Assembly: GCA_011742915.1 (NCBI GenBank)
Contig: JAAQTN010000021.1
Location: forward strand, 1-64,000
Direction of reading: 5' to 3'
From: Billgrantia desiderata
GTDB lineage: Bacteria > Pseudomonadota > Gammaproteobacteria > Pseudomonadales > Halomonadaceae
Length of the DNA stretch: 64,000 bases
The translations under genes were made by a program, and so were the position numbers. Below, one piece after another: positions 18,608 to 28,284 of this stretch. The notes under the pieces are model-generated. The model saw nothing but the letters and a program-made list of their open reading frames with translations. It was not told the DNA's origin and did no database searches. Position 1 is the stretch's first letter. The number at the start of each line of letters is the position of its first letter.

Positions 18608-19107
18608 CAAGAAAAACAACATCCGGCTGCATCCCGAGCCAACAACAAAAACAAGGCATCGGTAGAGCAGGGCCTGCGCCAACAACAACAATGGCAGGCT
18701 GTGATAGAGACGCGGCGAGGGGCAACAAGAACAAGATGCCCCGGAGAACGCCGCCCTTCGCTTCGACTGCAACAACAAGACACGAGCGAAGCACCGGATC
18801 CATCAGGACGCGACGCGCCAACCCCGGCCTCCAACAAGAACAACGGCCGCAAACGCGCACCTTCGGCAACAATGCCAACAAGCCGAAGGGAGGCATATCT
18901 TTCATGCCGTCGTGGTTGGATTATTGTTTTGAATACGAGGCGGTCGCATAACCAGGAACGTCAACAATCACAACAACACTGTTTGCCTGTGACTCTTGGT
19001 GACTGTGGTGCGTATTCAAGGCGATGCGCCATCACGAAGAAGAAACAGCCGCAAGGACGCAGCATCACCTTAGCTTGTGAGAGGAGGCCCACGGGCCTCC
19101 TCTTTTA
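18608..19107 (+). ncRNA. crcZ: CrcZ-like decoy small RNA (about 500 nt)
   Basis: The 852-base gap between cbrB and pcnB holds no convincing protein gene but is full of A-rich triplet runs. Seven exact AAnAAnAA motifs occur: 18609, 18641, 18681, 18724, 18771, 18833 and 19037; near-matches lie at 18868, 18963 and 18972. Six hairpins hold these runs in their loops or span a loop boundary. In Pseudomonas, CrcZ sits in this exact position, is driven by CbrB and sigma-54, and sequesters Hfq/Crc through such motifs. Here the transcript would run from the sigma-54 start to the terminator at 19106, longer than the roughly 400-nt Pseudomonas RNA. Position, promoter, motif content and structure agree; expression and Hfq binding are inferred. 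Confidence 0.85.
19081..19106 (+). terminator. Intrinsic terminator of the CrcZ-like RNA
   Basis: GAGGAGGCCC pairs with GGGCCTCCTC across a minimal loop and is followed by TTTTAA. It sets the 3' end of the RNA and separates it from the pcnB promoter. Confidence 0.85.
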
Positions 19108-19151
19108 ACATGTCCCTGCTGCGATGCCCTCGCGAGAAACCGCACGCCGCT

Positions 19152-19179
19152 TTGCAAGGTGTCGGCGGTCCGCTACACT
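19152..19179 (+). promoter_or_regulatory. Sigma-70 promoter of pcnB
   Basis: TTGCAA (19152-19157), a 16-base spacer and TACACT (19174-19179). The predicted start near 19186 lies upstream of the ATG at 19216, but downstream of an in-frame GTG at 19159. It therefore argues for the later pcnB start. Confidence 0.55.
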
Positions 19180-19215
19180 CTAGTACTTTCGCACACTGCG
19201 AGTCGATATCGCCGC

Positions 19216-20613
19216 ATGTTCAAAGGATTTACCCGCTTTCTGCAGAGCCCTGGCGCGCATTTCAGGACACTTTTCGGCCCCCAGGATGCCTCAGGGGGGC
19301 ACGCAGGCCCTCGAATCATTCCCCGTGATCAGCACCCCGTGTCGCGTCAGCACTTCAGCGAACCGGCACTCAAGGTGCTCTATCGCCTGCACAATGCCGG
19401 GTTCGAGGCCTATCTGGTCGGCGGCTGCATTCGCGATTCGCTGCTGGGCAAGATGCCCAAGGACTTCGATGTCGCCACCGATGCGACGCCCGAGCAGGTC
19501 CGCGAGCTGTTTCGCAACTCGCGCATCATCGGCCGCCGCTTTCGCATCGTGCACGTGCGCTTCGGCCGCGAGGTGATCGAGGTCACCACCTTCCGCGGCA
19601 CCCACGGCGACGACCACGACGATCATATCGCCCAGCAATCGGAGCACGGCCTGCTGCTGCGCGACAACGTGTGGGGCAGCGTCCAGGAAGACGCCATCCG
19701 ACGCGACTTCACCGTCAACGCTCTTTATTACAGCATCGCCGACTTCTCGATTCACGACTTTGCCGACGGCATGCGCGACATAGAATCGCGCACCCTGCGC
19801 CTGATCGGCGACCCGGCCGTGCGCTACCGCGAAGACCCGGTACGCATGCTGCGCGCGGTGCGCTTCGCCGCCAAGCTGGACTTCCATATCGCCGCCGATT
19901 CGGAAGCGCCGATCGGCGAGCTGGCACCGCTGCTGCTGCAGATTCCGCCGGCACGGCTGTTCGATGAAGTCCTCAAGCTGTTCATGGCCGGCTATGGCGT
20001 GGTGACCTTCCGCCTGCTGCGTCATTACGGCCTGTTCGCCATGCTCTTTCCCGAAACCGATGAGGCGATGGCACAGCAACCCTGGGCCGAGCCGCTCATC
20101 GAGCACGCCCTGGCCAGCACCGACAAGCGCATCCACGAGGAGCGCCCGGTCACGCCGGCGTTCCTCTTCGCCGCCCTGCTGTGGGGGCCCGTACAGCGCC
20201 GCCAGGCCGCGCTGCAAGCCGACGGCATGCCACCCGTTCCGGCACTGCAGCTGGCCTCGCAGCAGGTGCTGTCGCGCCAGCTGCAGCATATCTCCATTCC
20301 CAAGCGTTTCAGCATGCCGATGCGCGACATCTGGGACCTGCAGCAACGCCTGCCTCAGCGGCGCGGCAAGCGCGCTCTGCAGACCCGCGAGCATCCACGC
20401 TTCCGCGCCGCCTACGACTTCCTGCTGCTGCGCGAGGCCGCCGGCGAGATCGAGGCAGGACTCGGCGAATGGTGGACCGCCTACCAGGAAGGCGACGAAC
20501 ATGAGCAGCGGCGTCTGCTCGAGAAGGCCGGCGCCGATGCCGCCCCCGGCGGCGACTCGCGTCGCCGGCGCCCACGCAAACGTCGTCGGCGCAGCTCCTC
20601 CGGCCCCTCATGA
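19216..20613 (+). CDS. pcnB: Poly(A) polymerase I
   Basis: Adds 3' poly(A) tails that promote RNA decay; a class II nucleotidyltransferase related to CCA-adding enzymes. The 465 residues contain YLVGGCIRDSLLG, the catalytic DFDVATDATPEQV, RRFRIVHVRFG and the RNA-binding DAIRRDFTVNAL region. A very basic, Arg/Lys-rich C-terminus (RRRRPRKRRRRSS) is typical of PcnB. The ATG at 19216 is preferred over a GTG at 19159 because the latter lies inside the promoter. The stop overlaps folK by 4 bases. Confidence 0.92.
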   Translation: MFKGFTRFLQSPGAHFRTLFGPQDASGGHAGPRIIPRDQHPVSRQHFSEPALKVLYRLHNAGFEAYLVGGCIRDSLLGKMPKDFDVATDATPEQVRELFRNSRIIGRRFRIVHVRFGREVIEVTTFRGTHGDDHDDHIAQQSEHGLLLRDNVWGSVQEDAIRRDFTVNALYYSIADFSIHDFADGMRDIESRTLRLIGDPAVRYREDPVRMLRAVRFAAKLDFHIAADSEAPIGELAPLLLQIPPARLFDEVLKLFMAGYGVVTFRLLRHYGLFAMLFPETDEAMAQQPWAEPLIEHALASTDKRIHEERPVTPAFLFAALLWGPVQRRQAALQADGMPPVPALQLASQQVLSRQLQHISIPKRFSMPMRDIWDLQQRLPQRRGKRALQTREHPRFRAAYDFLLLREAAGEIEAGLGEWWTAYQEGDEHEQRRLLEKAGADAAPGGDSRRRRPRKRRRRSSSGPS

Positions 20614-21104
20614 CGCCTCTCGTCGACGTCTATGTCGGGCTGGGCAGCAATCTCGAAGACCCCGTCGCCCAGGTGCGCCGGGCGCTCGAAGCGCTCGGCG
20701 GACTGCCGCTGACCGGGCGCGTCGCCGTCTCACGGCTGTATGCCAGTCGTCCGGTTGGCCCACAGGACCAGCCCGACTTCATCAATGCCGTCGCCCACCT
20801 GCGTACCCGTCTCTCCCCTCTTGCCATGCTCGACCAGCTACAGGCCCTGGAGCAGCGCCATGGCCGTGTGCGCCGGCGCCACTGGGGGCCCCGCACTCTC
20901 GACCTCGACCTGCTACTGTACGGTGACGAGCGCCTGGAATTGCCGCGCCTGCGGGTGCCGCACCCCGAGATGACCGCGCGTAGCTTCGTCCTGCTGCCGC
21001 TCGCCGAGCTGTCGCCACAGCTGCAGCTGCCGGATGGACGCCTAGTGGCGGCCCTGGCGAGCGCTCTTGCGACAAGCGATGAGATTGAAGTGTTACCCGG
21101 GTAG
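20610..21104 (+). CDS. folK: HPPK, 6-hydroxymethyl-dihydropterin pyrophosphokinase
   Basis: Transfers pyrophosphate from ATP to the pterin in folate synthesis. The 164-residue protein has the family N-terminus VYVGLGSNLEDP, the DFINAV segment and the signature GPRTLDLDLLLYGD with its metal-binding aspartates, followed by VPHPEMTARSFVLLPL. Its ATG overlaps the pcnB TGA. The next folate gene, folP, is far away at 36351. A TGTTAC element lies within its last codons. Confidence 0.95.
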   Translation: MTPLVDVYVGLGSNLEDPVAQVRRALEALGGLPLTGRVAVSRLYASRPVGPQDQPDFINAVAHLRTRLSPLAMLDQLQALEQRHGRVRRRHWGPRTLDLDLLLYGDERLELPRLRVPHPEMTARSFVLLPLAELSPQLQLPDGRLVAALASALATSDEIEVLPG

Positions 21105-21160
21105 CGCCGAGTGAGGGGCCAAGTGTTACCAGTCGACACGACTGCCTTATTCTGGTAACA
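21090..21160 (+). promoter_or_regulatory. TGTTAC/GTAACA element cluster upstream of panB
   Basis: GTGTTACC occurs at 21090-21097 and again at 21123-21130. The second copy belongs to a perfect 9-bp inverted repeat, TGTTACCAG (21124-21132) and CTGGTAACA (21152-21160), separated by 19 bases. The core is the same as the pair upstream of the CrcZ-like RNA. It probably binds a regulator, plausibly CbrB. TTGGTGCAGGCGGCTGCAG downstream resembles sigma-54 but has 11 instead of 10 bases between GG and GC. Confidence 0.5.
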
Positions 21161-21224
21161 ATCATGCGCAGCATTGGTGCAGGCGGCTGCAGACCGCTCG
21201 CCCGAGACACAACGAGAGCACGCC

Positions 21225-22016
21225 ATGAAAACCGTCACGCTAAGCACACTGCAGGCCTACAAGCGCGCTGGAGAGACCTTCAGCTGCCTGACCGCCTACG
21301 ATGCTACCTTCGCCCGCACCGCAGCCGAGGCGGGTATCGAGGTCCTGCTGGTCGGCGACTCCCTCGGCATGGTGCTGCAGGGGCATGACAGCACGCTGCC
21401 GGTGACCCTCGACGACATTTGCTACCACACTCGCTGCGTGGCGCGCGCCAAGGGCGCCAGCCTGCTGATGGTCGACCTGCCCTTCATGAGCAATGCCACC
21501 ACTGAGCGCATGCTCAACGACGCCGGCGAACTGATGCGTGCCGGCGCCGAGTTGGTCAAGGTCGAGGGCGAAGCCTGGATGGCCGAGGGCATTCGTGAGC
21601 TGACCCGCCGTGGGGTACCGGTCTGCGCCCACCTGGGCCTGACGCCGCAGACCGTGCACCAGTTGGGCGGTTACAAGGTGCAGGGACGCGATGCCGAACG
21701 GGCGGCGCAGATCCTCGAGGATGCCCGCACCCTGGCCGATGCCGGCGCCTCGGTCATTCTGCTGGAGTGCGTGCCGGCCAGCCTCGGCCGTGCCGTCACC
21801 GAGGCCCTCGACGTGCCGGTGATCGGGATCGGTGCCGGCCCCGACACCGACGGCCAGATCCTCGTCATGCATGACGTGCTGGGCGTCACTCATGGACGCA
21901 CGCCGCGCTTCGTCAAGAACTTCATGGCCGAGGCCGACGACATCCCCGATGCGTTCCGCCGCTATCACGAAGCGGTCAAGGCACGCCGCTTCCCGGCCAA
22001 GGAACACAGCTTCTGA
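21225..22016 (+). CDS. panB: Ketopantoate hydroxymethyltransferase
   Basis: Adds a hydroxymethyl group from methylene-tetrahydrofolate to ketoisovalerate, the first step of pantothenate and CoA synthesis. The 263-residue TIM-barrel has LTAYDATFA, VGDSLGMVLQG, LMVDLPFMSN, KVEG (Mg2+ site) and GIGAGPDTDGQILVMHD. ATG at 21225 follows GAGAGCACGCC. It is the first gene of panBCD and sits behind an unusual TGTTAC/GTAACA cluster. Confidence 0.95.
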   Translation: MKTVTLSTLQAYKRAGETFSCLTAYDATFARTAAEAGIEVLLVGDSLGMVLQGHDSTLPVTLDDICYHTRCVARAKGASLLMVDLPFMSNATTERMLNDAGELMRAGAELVKVEGEAWMAEGIRELTRRGVPVCAHLGLTPQTVHQLGGYKVQGRDAERAAQILEDARTLADAGASVILLECVPASLGRAVTEALDVPVIGIGAGPDTDGQILVMHDVLGVTHGRTPRFVKNFMAEADDIPDAFRRYHEAVKARRFPAKEHSF

Positions 22017-22040
22017 TACTACGCTCTAGATCCAGGAGTC

Positions 22041-22895
22041 ATGCCGTTGCGTACTCTGCGAGACATTTCGGCGCTGCGTGAGGCACTCGGCGAGTATCGC
22101 CGCCGCGGGCAGCGCATCGGCCTGGTGCCGACCATGGGCAATCTCCACGCCGGCCACCTGGCGCTGGTGGAGGCTGCCAGGCGTCATGCCGACGTGGTGG
22201 TCGCCACCGTGTTCGTCAATCCGCTGCAGTTCGGCGCCGGCGAAGATCTGGACGCCTATCCGCGTACCCTGGCCGACGATCAGGCCAAGCTCGAGGCCGC
22301 CGGCTGCGACCTGCTGTTCGCGCCCAGCGACACCACCCTCTACCCCCGCGGCCTGCAGAGCCTGGCTCAGGTGCGCGTGCCGGGGGTCAGCGAAGGGCTT
22401 TGCGGCGGCTCGCGCCCCGGCCACTTCGACGGCGTCGCTACCGTGGTATCCATTCTCTTCAACCTGGTGCAGCCCGACGTGGCCTGCTTCGGCGAGAAGG
22501 ACTACCAGCAGCTGGCGGTGATCCGCAAGCTGGTGGCGGATCTGCACTTCCCCATCGAGATCGTCGGCGTGCCCATCGTGCGCGCCGAGGACGGGCTGGC
22601 GCTCTCCTCACGCAACGGCTATCTCGATGCCCGCGAGCGCGACACGGCAGCAGAGCTGCAGCGCACCCTGGTCGCCCTGCGCGAGGCCTTGGAAGCCGGA
22701 GAGCCCGTCGCAGCTACGCTCGAGGCGGGGCTGGCGCGGCTGCGCGCGGCCGGCTTCGAGCCCGACTATCTGGAGCTGCGCGCCGCCGACCTGACAGCGG
22801 TGAGCGCCACCACCCGCGAGGCCGTGCTGCTCGCCGCCGCACGCCTGGGCAAGACCCGCCTGATCGACAACCTGACCCTGACCCTGCCGCACTGA
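22041..22895 (+). CDS. panC: Pantothenate synthetase
   Basis: ATP-dependent condensation of pantoate with beta-alanine. The 284-residue protein has the HIGH-like [23 protein letters not shown], the [17 protein letters not shown] loop, [10 protein letters not shown] and the KMSKS-like [13 protein letters not shown] lies 5 bases before the ATG. It is 24 bases after panB and 36 before panD, so all three pathway-specific steps lie in one operon. Confidence 0.95.
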   Translation: MPLRTLRDISALREALGEYRRRGQRIGLVPTMGNLHAGHLALVEAARRHADVVVATVFVNPLQFGAGEDLDAYPRTLADDQAKLEAAGCDLLFAPSDTTLYPRGLQSLAQVRVPGVSEGLCGGSRPGHFDGVATVVSILFNLVQPDVACFGEKDYQQLAVIRKLVADLHFPIEIVGVPIVRAEDGLALSSRNGYLDARERDTAAELQRTLVALREALEAGEPVAATLEAGLARLRAAGFEPDYLELRAADLTAVSATTREAVLLAAARLGKTRLIDNLTLTLPH

Positions 22896-22931
22896 GGCGG
22901 TTCCCAGCGCTACCTGGAGGTAAAACCCCGG

Positions 22932-23312
22932 ATGTTCACCGTCATGCTCAAGGCCAAGCTGCACATGGCCCGTGTCACCCACGCCGTGCTCAACTATGAA
23001 GGCTCCTGTGCCATCGACGGCGAACTGCTGGACATGTCCGGCATTCGCGAGAACGAGCAGATCCAGATCTACAACGTCGCCAACGGCCAGCGCTTCACCA
23101 CCTATGCCATTCGTGCCGAAGAGGGCTCGAAGGTCATCTCCATCAACGGTGCCGCCGCCCATCTCGCCGGCCCCGGCGACCGCGTGATCATTTGCAGCTA
23201 TGCTCATTACAGCGAGGCCGAACTGGAGCACCACCAGCCACGCCTCGTCTACCTGCAGGAAGGCAACGTCGTCAGCCATACCAGCAACGCCATTCCCGTC
23301 CAGTTTGCCTGA
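22932..23312 (+). CDS. panD: Aspartate 1-decarboxylase proenzyme
   Basis: Pyruvoyl enzyme that makes beta-alanine from aspartate for pantothenate. The 126-residue proenzyme has the self-cleavage site YEG-SCAID (Gly24-Ser25) and the catalytic region around Lys9, Tyr58-type residues and NGAAA. GGAGGT lies before the ATG at an 11-base spacing. Last gene of panBCD. Confidence 0.95.
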   Translation: MFTVMLKAKLHMARVTHAVLNYEGSCAIDGELLDMSGIRENEQIQIYNVANGQRFTTYAIRAEEGSKVISINGAAAHLAGPGDRVIICSYAHYSEAELEHHQPRLVYLQEGNVVSHTSNAIPVQFA

Positions 23313-23359
23313 CCGGCCAGGAAACCGAGCGACGAAGCCGGGCGTTTCTCCAAGGGGGA

Positions 23360-23389
23360 TTGCCGCAGTGCACAATAGTCGCCTATGCT
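23360..23389 (+). promoter_or_regulatory. Candidate sigma-70 promoter of the thiolase gene
   Basis: TTGCCG (23360-23365), an 18-base spacer and TATGCT (23384-23389), 40 bases before the thiolase ATG. The match is moderate. Confidence 0.45.
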
Positions 23390-23428
23390 GGTCCGGATAA
23401 CGTCAGTGAACGACTCAGGAGAATTACA

Positions 23429-24604
23429 ATGCAAGATGTGGTAATAGTCGCCGCTCGTCGCACCGCCATCGGCGCCTTCGGAGGATCGCTTGCCGGTATC
23501 GCCGCCAGCGACCTCGGCGCACTGGTGATCAAAGACATCCTGGCCTCCACCGGCGTGGCCGCCGACCAGATCGACGAGGTTCTGCTCGGCCAGGTGCTCA
23601 CCGCCGGCGTGGGTCAGAACCCGGCCCGCCAGGCCGCCATCAAGGCCGGCCTGCCCGCGGCCGTACCCGCCATGACCATCAACAAGGTGTGCGGCTCGGG
23701 CCTCAAGGCGCTGCACCTGGCGACCCAGGCGATCCGCTGCGGCGATGCCGAGCTGATCATCGCCGGCGGCCAGGAGAACATGTCGGCCTCGCCCCACGTG
23801 CTGCCCAACTCGCGCAACGGCCAGCGCATGGGTGACTGGAAGGCCATCGACACCATGGTGCACGACGGCCTGTGGGACGCCTTCAACGACTACCATATGG
23901 GCATCACCGCCGAGAATCTGGCCGAGAAGTACGGCATCACTCGCGAGGAGATGGACGAGTTCGCCGCCGCCTCGCAGCAGAAGGCCGCCGCTGCCATCCG
24001 GGAGGGCCGCTTCAAGGGCCAGATCGTGCCGGTGGAGATCCCCCAGCGCAAAGGCGACCCGGTGGTCTTCGACACCGACGAGAACCCGCGCGAAGTGAGC
24101 GCCGACAAACTCGCCGGCATGCGTCCCGCGTTCAAGAAGGACGGCACCATCACCGCCGGCAATGCCTCCTCGATCAACGACGGCGCCGCCGCCGTGATGA
24201 TCTGCTCCGCCGCCAAGGCCAAGGAGCTCGGCCTCGAGCCGCTGGCGCGCATCGCCGCCTACTCCAACGCCGGCGTCGACCCGGCGATCATGGGCATCGG
24301 CCCGGCCCCGGCCACCCGTCGCTGCCTGGAAAAGGCCGGCTGGAGCCTGGACGATCTCGACCTGATCGAAGCCAACGAGGCCTTCGCCGCCCAGGCGCTG
24401 TCGGTCAACAAGGAGCTCGGCTGGGACACCTCCAAGGTCAACGTCAACGGCGGCGCCATCGCCCTGGGTCACCCCATCGGCGCCTCCGGCTGCCGCGTGC
24501 TGGTGTCACTGCTGCACGAGATGATCGCCCGTGACGCCAAGAAGGGTCTGGCTACGCTGTGTATTGGCGGTGGACAGGGCGTCGCCCTGGCAATCGAGAG
24601 GTAA
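23429..24604 (+). CDS. Acetyl-CoA C-acetyltransferase (thiolase II)
   Basis: Condenses two acetyl-CoA to acetoacetyl-CoA or the reverse. The 391-residue protein has the nucleophile Cys88 in [11 protein letters not shown], His348 in [10 protein letters not shown] and the second active-site Cys378 in CIGGGQG. It is of the biosynthetic PhaA/AtoB type. No phaB or phaC is adjacent, so a role in polyhydroxybutyrate synthesis, common in Halomonas, is plausible but unproven. AGGAGAATTACA precedes the ATG. It is monocistronic between panD and the convergent pnp. Confidence 0.93.
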   Translation: MQDVVIVAARRTAIGAFGGSLAGIAASDLGALVIKDILASTGVAADQIDEVLLGQVLTAGVGQNPARQAAIKAGLPAAVPAMTINKVCGSGLKALHLATQAIRCGDAELIIAGGQENMSASPHVLPNSRNGQRMGDWKAIDTMVHDGLWDAFNDYHMGITAENLAEKYGITREEMDEFAAASQQKAAAAIREGRFKGQIVPVEIPQRKGDPVVFDTDENPREVSADKLAGMRPAFKKDGTITAGNASSINDGAAAVMICSAAKAKELGLEPLARIAAYSNAGVDPAIMGIGPAPATRRCLEKAGWSLDDLDLIEANEAFAAQALSVNKELGWDTSKVNVNGGAIALGHPIGASGCRVLVSLLHEMIARDAKKGLATLCIGGGQGVALAIER

Positions 24605-24631
24605 AGCCGCTGCGCTAGCGTGGCAGCACTC

Positions 24632-24668
24632 AAAAAACCGCCCCCATGGCCTGGCCATGGGGGCGGTT
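24632..24668 (-). terminator. Strong terminator of pnp
   Basis: AACCGCCCCCATGGCC and GGCCATGGGGGCGGTT form a 14-16 bp stem. On the minus strand it is followed by TTTTTT (A-run at 24632-24637). It ends the pnp transcript, and the hairpin may also stop the thiolase mRNA from the other side. Confidence 0.9.
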
Positions 24669-24691
24669 CGCGTTACGGCGTCGGGTGCGGC

Positions 24692-26824
24692 TTACAGCGC
24701 GACTTCGGCCTCGGCGGCTTCGAACGCAGCCTTCTCTTCCGCGCTGATCTCCTTGATGGTGAGCTTCACGCGGTTGCGGTTGTCGATGTCGAGCACCTTG
24801 ACCACCACCTCGTCACCCTCGTTGAGGAAGTCACGCACGTCGTTGACCCGCTCGGGCACGATCTGCGAGATGTGCACCAGACCGTCGGTCCCCGGCATGA
24901 TGTTGACGAAGGCGCCGAAGTCGGCGATACGCACCACCTTGCCGCGGTAGAGCTTGCCGATCTCGGCCTCGGCGGTGATCGACAGCACGATGTCGATGGC
25001 CTTCTTGGCCGCCGCCTTGTCCTCAGCGTAGATGCGCACGGTGCCGTCGTCGTCGAGATCGATGGAAGCGCCGGTGTCCTCGCAGATCTTGCGGATGGTG
25101 GCGCCACCCTTGCCGATGACGTCGCGGATCTTCTCCGGATCGATCTTGATGGTGGCCATGGAGGGCGCGTTCTCGGAGACCTCGGCGCGACTCTGGCCGA
25201 TCACCGCGTTCATCTGCTCGAGGATGTGCAGGCGGGCCTCGTGGGCCTGCTGCAGGGCGATCTCCATGATCTCCTCGTTGATGCCCTCGATCTTGATGTC
25301 CATCTGCAGCGCAGTGACACCGGCGGCGCTGCCGGCCACCTTGAAGTCCATATCGCCCAGGTGGTCCTCGTCACCGAGAATGTCGGTGAGCACGGCGAAG
25401 CCGCTGTCGTCCTTCACCAGGCCCATGGCAATGCCCGCCACCGGCGCCTTCATCGGCACGCCGGCATCCATCAGCGCCAGCGAGGCGCCGCAGACGGAGG
25501 CCATGGAGCTGGAGCCGTTCGACTCGGTGATCTCGGAGACCACGCGAATGGTGTAGGGGAAATCCGCCTCGTCGGGCAGCATGGCCTGCACGCCGCGGCG
25601 CGCCAGACGGCCGTGGCCGATCTCGCGGCGCTTGGGACCGCCCATGAAGCCGGCCTCGCCCACGCTGTAGGGGGGGAAGTTGTAGTGCAGCAGGAAGCGG
25701 TCCTTGCGCTCGCCTTCCAGCGATTCGATCAGCTGGGCGTCGCGCAGGGTGCCCAGGGTGGCGATGACGATGGCCTGGGTCTCGCCGCGGGTGAAGATCG
25801 CCGAGCCGTGGGTCTTGGGCAGGCTGCCCACCTCGATGGCCAGCGGCCGCACGGTCTTGTGATCGCGTCCGTCGATACGCGGCTCGCCCTTGATCACGCG
25901 CGAGCGCACCGTCTTCTTCTCGAGACCGGCGAAGGCACCCTTGACCTCGTCGGCGTCGAACTTGCCCTCTTCCTCACCGGCCAGCTGCTCAACCGCCTGC
26001 TCCTTGAGCGCAGCGAGCACATCCTGACGCGCCATCTTGTCGGTGATGCGATAGGCTTCGCCGACCTTGGCCTCGAAGGCAGCGGCAATGGCCTGCTTGA
26101 GCGCAGTGTTCTCGGCGGGGGGCTGCCAGTCCCACTTGGGCTTGCCGGCTTCGGCGGCCAGCTCGTTGATAGCGCGGATGGCGACCTGCATCTCCTGGTG
26201 GCCATAGAGCACGGCACCCAGCATCTCGTCCTCGAGCAGCTCGTCGGCCTCGGACTCGACCATCAGCACGGCCTTCTCGGTGCCAGCGACCACCATGTCC
26301 AGTTCGGAGCTGGCCAGCTCTTCCACGGTGGGGTTGAGGAAGTAGCCCTTCTCCTCGTCGAAGCCCACGCGGGCGGCACCGATGGGGCCGTTGAACGGCA
26401 CGCCGGAGATCGCCAGGGCCGCGGAGGTGCCGAGCATGGCGGCAATGTCCGGATCATGGTTGCGGTCGGTGGAGAGCACCGTACAGATGACCTGCACCTC
26501 GTTCATGAACCCCTTGGGGAACAGCGGACGAATGGGGCGGTCGATCAGCCGCGAGGTGAGGGTCTCCTTCTCGGTGGGACGTCCCTCACGCTTGAAGAAG
26601 CCGCCGGGGATCTTGCCCACTGCGTAGGTCTTCTCCTGATAGTGCACGGAGAGCGGGAAGAAATCCTGCCCGGGCTTGGTGTCCTTGCGGGCCACCACGG
26701 TGCACAGCACCACGGTTTCGTCCATGGTGACCATGACGGCACCAGTGGCTTGGCGGGCAATGCGCCCGGTTTCCAGGGTGACGGTGCTGCGACCGTATTG
26801 AAACGTTTTCTTGACCGGATTCAC
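24692..26824 (-). CDS. pnp: Polyribonucleotide nucleotidyltransferase (PNPase)
   Basis: Phosphorolytic 3'-5' exoribonuclease of the RNA degradosome. About 710 residues: two RNase PH domains with an alpha-helical linker, a KH domain ([15 protein letters not shown]) and an S1 domain ([23 protein letters not shown]). The start is taken as GTG at 26824 ([11 protein letters not shown]) because AAGGAAG is ideally spaced. An upstream in-frame TTG at 26839 would place that same sequence inside the gene. Downstream of rpsO as in E. coli, with a stable hairpin in between. Confidence 0.95.
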   Translation of the reverse strand: MNPVKKTFQYGRSTVTLETGRIARQATGAVMVTMDETVVLCTVVARKDTKPGQDFFPLSVHYQEKTYAVGKIPGGFFKREGRPTEKETLTSRLIDRPIRPLFPKGFMNEVQVICTVLSTDRNHDPDIAAMLGTSAALAISGVPFNGPIGAARVGFDEEKGYFLNPTVEELASSELDMVVAGTEKAVLMVESEADELLEDEMLGAVLYGHQEMQVAIRAINELAAEAGKPKWDWQPPAENTALKQAIAAAFEAKVGEAYRITDKMARQDVLAALKEQAVEQLAGEEEGKFDADEVKGAFAGLEKKTVRSRVIKGEPRIDGRDHKTVRPLAIEVGSLPKTHGSAIFTRGETQAIVIATLGTLRDAQLIESLEGERKDRFLLHYNFPPYSVGEAGFMGGPKRREIGHGRLARRGVQAMLPDEADFPYTIRVVSEITESNGSSSMASVCGASLALMDAGVPMKAPVAGIAMGLVKDDSGFAVLTDILGDEDHLGDMDFKVAGSAAGVTALQMDIKIEGINEEIMEIALQQAHEARLHILEQMNAVIGQSRAEVSENAPSMATIKIDPEKIRDVIGKGGATIRKICEDTGASIDLDDDGTVRIYAEDKAAAKKAIDIVLSITAEAEIGKLYRGKVVRIADFGAFVNIMPGTDGLVHISQIVPERVNDVRDFLNEGDEVVVKVLDIDNRNRVKLTIKEISAEEKAAFEAAEAEVAL

Positions 26825-26942
26825 GGCGACTTCCTTCAACTTGTCTCTACTTCATGTATGGGTCGTTTTTGACTCGGCGACCATTTTAGGGGTTGACGCG
26901 CGCGAGAGCCACCTATACCACCGATTTCACCCCTGGAAACGC

Positions 26943-26973
26943 AAAACGGGCAGCCCCATGGGGCTGCCCGTTT
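26943..26973 (-). terminator. Hairpin between rpsO and pnp
   Basis: AAACGGGCAGCCCC pairs with GGGGCTGCCCGTTT (14-bp stem, tiny loop). On the minus strand, TTTT follows. It can act as the rpsO terminator. In E. coli the same interval also holds the RNase III site through which PNPase autoregulates. Confidence 0.8.
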
Positions 26974-26993
26974 CGTTTCCAGCTTCGCGTCGT

Positions 26994-27263
26994 TTAACGA
27001 CGCAGGCCGAGGCGCTGGATCAATGCCTGATAGCGCGCCAGGTCCTTGCGCTTCAGGTAGTCCAGCAGCTTGCGGCGCTGGTTGACCATGCGGATCAGGC
27101 CACGACGGGAGTGGTGATCCTGCTTGTTGGTCTTGAAGTGGTCCTGCAGGCCGTCGATGTTGGCGCTCAGCAGGGCCACCTGAACCTCGGGGGAACCGGT
27201 GTCGTTGTCGCCACGGCCGAATTCCTTGACGATCTCGGCCTTCTGTTCAGCGGTAAGTGCCAT
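26994..27263 (-). CDS. rpsO: 30S ribosomal protein S15
   Basis: Primary 16S rRNA-binding protein of the small subunit platform. The 89-residue product has the full S15 fold: [35 protein letters not shown] and [23 protein letters not shown] precedes the ATG. It lies between truB and pnp, as in E. coli. S15 often binds its own leader mRNA; the 103-base leader is the place to look. Confidence 0.97.
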   Translation of the reverse strand: MALTAEQKAEIVKEFGRGDNDTGSPEVQVALLSANIDGLQDHFKTNKQDHHSRRGLIRMVNQRRKLLDYLKRKDLARYQALIQRLGLRR

Positions 27264-27366
27264 CTGTATCTCCAGTAAGCAATATGCCTGAAACGTGAAT
27301 GTGTGAGACCACGCATATTTGCAGTCTCGGGCGTCTCTCCCTCCAGGGCAGCGCTTGCGCTCCCCC

Positions 27367-28284
27367 TCACTCGGCTGCGGTATTGAGCAGCCGCTTCGGC
27401 GCCACCTCCCGTGGCCCCGTCACCACGCCGAGCCCGATGAAGGTCTCGCCGCAGTAGAGTCTCGTCAGCCTGCCGGCCTGTTCGCCGCCGACATCGACGC
27501 TGGCCGCCTGGCCGTGCACGAGCCGCTGTCTGGCGCGCTCGTCGACGTCGAGCCTGGGCAGATGCGCCACCAGCACGTCGACCGGCAGCAGCGCCGCCTC
27601 GCGCTCATCCTGACCCGCCAGCGCTTCCAGCGCCTCGATGGGCAGCATGCCCTCGCTGTCGAAGGGACCGGTACCCAGGCGTCGCAGGGCGGTGATATGC
27701 GCCCCACTGCCGAGTGCCCGGCCGATGTCCTCGGCCAGGGTACGCACGTAGGTGCCCTTGCTGACCCGGACTTCCAGCTCGAAGGCATCGCCCTCGAAGG
27801 CAAGCAGCCGGGCATCATACACCGTCACGCGGCGCACTGCACGCTCGACGCTCTTGCCCTCGCGGGCCAGCTCGTAGAGCTTGCGCCCCTGATGCTTGAG
27901 CGCCGAATACATCGGCGGCGTCTGCTCGATCTCACCGCGAAAGCGCTCGAGCACGCGCTCGACGTCCGCCGCCGTCAGCGACGGCACCGCACAGCGCTCG
28001 ATCACCTCGCCCTCGGCGTCGCCGGTGTCGGTCACCGCGCCCAGTTGTACCCGGGTGCGATAGACCTTGTCGGCCTCGAGCAGGTGCGCCGAGAACTTGG
28101 TCGCCTCGCCCAGGCACACCGGCAGCAGCCCGGTGGCCATCGGATCGAGGGTGCCGGTATGCCCCGCCTTCTGCGCCTGCAGCAGGCGTCGCACCCGCTG
28201 CAGGGCATGGTTGCTCGAGGCGCCCTTGGGCTTGTCGAGCAGCAGCACGCCGTTGACCGGCAGACCGCGACGGCGCCGTGCCAT
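27367..28284 (-). CDS. truB: tRNA pseudouridine-55 synthase
   Basis: Makes pseudouridine 55 in the T-loop of tRNAs. The 305 residues contain [15 protein letters not shown], the catalytic Asp in [29 protein letters not shown] and a C-terminal PUA-like domain. Its ATG overlaps the rbfA stop by one base (TGATG), indicating coupled translation. Confidence 0.95.
   Translation of the reverse strand: MARRRRGLPVNGVLLLDKPKGASSNHALQRVRRLLQAQKAGHTGTLDPMATGLLPVCLGEATKFSAHLLEADKVYRTRVQLGAVTDTGDAEGEVIERCAVPSLTAADVERVLERFRGEIEQTPPMYSALKHQGRKLYELAREGKSVERAVRRVTVYDARLLAFEGDAFELEVRVSKGTYVRTLAEDIGRALGSGAHITALRRLGTGPFDSEGMLPIEALEALAGQDEREAALLPVDVLVAHLPRLDVDERARQRLVHGQAASVDVGGEQAGRLTRLYCGETFIGLGVVTGPREVAPKRLLNTAAE

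Noticed and set aside
18385-19110. Several 60-175-codon frames within the cbrB-pcnB gap.
   Set aside because: They are built from AAC/CAA triplet runs and hairpin arms, lack ribosome sites and homology, and overlap one another. The RNA interpretation explains the sequence better.
24620-26872. A 750-codon plus-strand frame opposite pnp.
   Set aside because: Antisense artefact of high GC3; PNPase domains are complete on the other strand and a terminator lies inside the frame.
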